5,709 nt of DNA. Origin: Nanobdellota archaeon. Its GTDB lineage: Archaea > Nanobdellota > Nanobdellia > Woesearchaeales > GW2011-AR9. The notes under the pieces were generated by a model. It saw only the letters and a program-made list of their open reading frames with translations, searched no databases and was not told the DNA's origin. Shown here piece by piece: positions 5,496-5,709 of this stretch. Position 1 is the stretch's first letter, and every line of letters starts with the position of its first letter. The stretch is from assembly GCA_018812355.1 (NCBI GenBank), contig JAHJDQ010000196.1:1-5709 (forward strand). Reading direction: 5' to 3'. The position numbers and the translations under genes are program-made.

Positions 5496-5613
5496 GTATA
5501 ACAGGAATTATGCGGTTGCGGGGTCTCGGGCATCAAAGCCCTCGCTTCCCTCACCCAAATGATTTAATGTTGCTACGCAACTTAAATCACTTCGCATAAT
5601 TCCAACGTTAAAC
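5496..5613 (+). repeat. attC-like stem-loop 2 (right)
   Basis: Seen: GTATAAC (5496-5502), one spacer base, GGAATTATGCG (5504-5514), about 78 nt of inner sequence, CGCATAATTCC (5593-5603), three spacer bases (AAC) and GTTAAAC (5607-5613). The arms pair perfectly over 11 bp, and the outer cores pair 6 of 7. GTTAAAC is an exact match to the integron R' consensus GTTRRRY. The inner part folds further: GGGC/GCCC (5528-5531/5538-5541), and TGATTTAA/TTAAATCA around GTTGC-TAC-GCAAC (5560-5589). Size (118 nt), core boxes and orientation match the element at 29-109. As there, no extrahelical base is evident in the arms, so the attC label is provisional. Confidence 0.48.
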
Positions 5614-5709
5614 TCAATTGTCGGCAAAATTAATAATGGGGGCACGCACGCAGTCCTTTCAGGACAGATAGACAAAATCAAAGATTTTGAAATTTAGGAG
5701 GAAATAATC
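5614..5709 (+). promoter_or_regulatory. Leader of a gene starting beyond the right edge
   Basis: AGGAGG at 5696-5701 is a strong SD with eight bases after it before the window ends, so a plus-strand start codon should lie at or just past 5710. Two perfect hairpins precede it: GTCCT-TTC-AGGAC (5653-5665) and CAAAATC-AAA-GATTTTG (5673-5689). The second ends 6 nt before the SD and could be an operator or a leader hairpin that affects translation. No convincing TATA box is seen. Confidence 0.5.

Noticed and set aside
1..5709. CRISPR array, tRNA or rRNA genes
   Set aside because: No regularly spaced direct repeats of CRISPR type and no recognisable tRNA or rRNA sequence were seen on either strand.

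Overview
The window is an AT-rich stretch with six clearly coding genes, one newly read small gene and a possible gene remnant. Both ends are GC-richer, non-coding and full of palindromes. The host is most likely an archaeon. Two starts are preceded by good archaeal TATA-like boxes (CTTTATAAA before the first gene, TTTTAAATAA before the ATPase). The second box lies about 27 nt from its ATG with no Shine-Dalgarno (SD), as in a leaderless archaeal transcript. Arginine is mostly AGA. The small SNase and PD-(D/E)XK-like proteins also look like families common in archaeal, including DPANN, genomes. This is an inference; a bacterial host is not excluded, because several starts have textbook AGGAGG SD sites.

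Layout. 1-420: non-coding, with a long stem-loop (29-109) resembling an integron attC site, then scattered repeat blocks. 456-1989 (+): a restriction-modification pair, a CCGG/CCNGG-family type II endonuclease followed 1 nt later by a beta-class N4-cytosine methyltransferase. 2004-3324 (-): a convergent, tightly packed operon read right to left: SNase-like nuclease, a 97-aa PD-(D/E)XK-like protein, a 57-aa hydrophobic small protein with a strong SD, and a four-helix membrane protein. 3325-3495: a divergent intergenic region with a possible 5'-truncated zinc-ribbon remnant and the TATA box of the next operon. 3496-5317 (+): a two-gene operon of an AAA/STAND-type ATPase with a C-terminal winged helix and an unrecognised 240-aa protein. 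5318-5709: non-coding, with repeat blocks, a second attC-like stem-loop (5496-5613) and the leader of a gene that starts just past the right edge.

The most unusual signal is in the flanks. Six short blocks (9-14 nt each, identical) occur in the same order on the left (103-369) and, inverted, on the right (5317-5502). The outermost block, GTTATACGTA, coincides with the R-box-like cores of the two attC-like stem-loops. The two stem-loops have unrelated but perfectly self-complementary 11-bp arms and the same 1-nt/3-nt spacer asymmetry. The 5.4-kb gene block therefore looks like a mobile or cassette-like island bounded by structured recombination sites. No integrase or transposase is in the window.

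How the genes might work together: the cargo has a defence-island flavour. It holds an R-M pair, a two-nuclease operon with membrane and small hydrophobic partners, and an ATPase-wHTH gene coupled to an unknown protein. The R-M assignment is well supported. The idea that the other two operons are defence or element-maintenance modules is a hypothesis from gene company alone.
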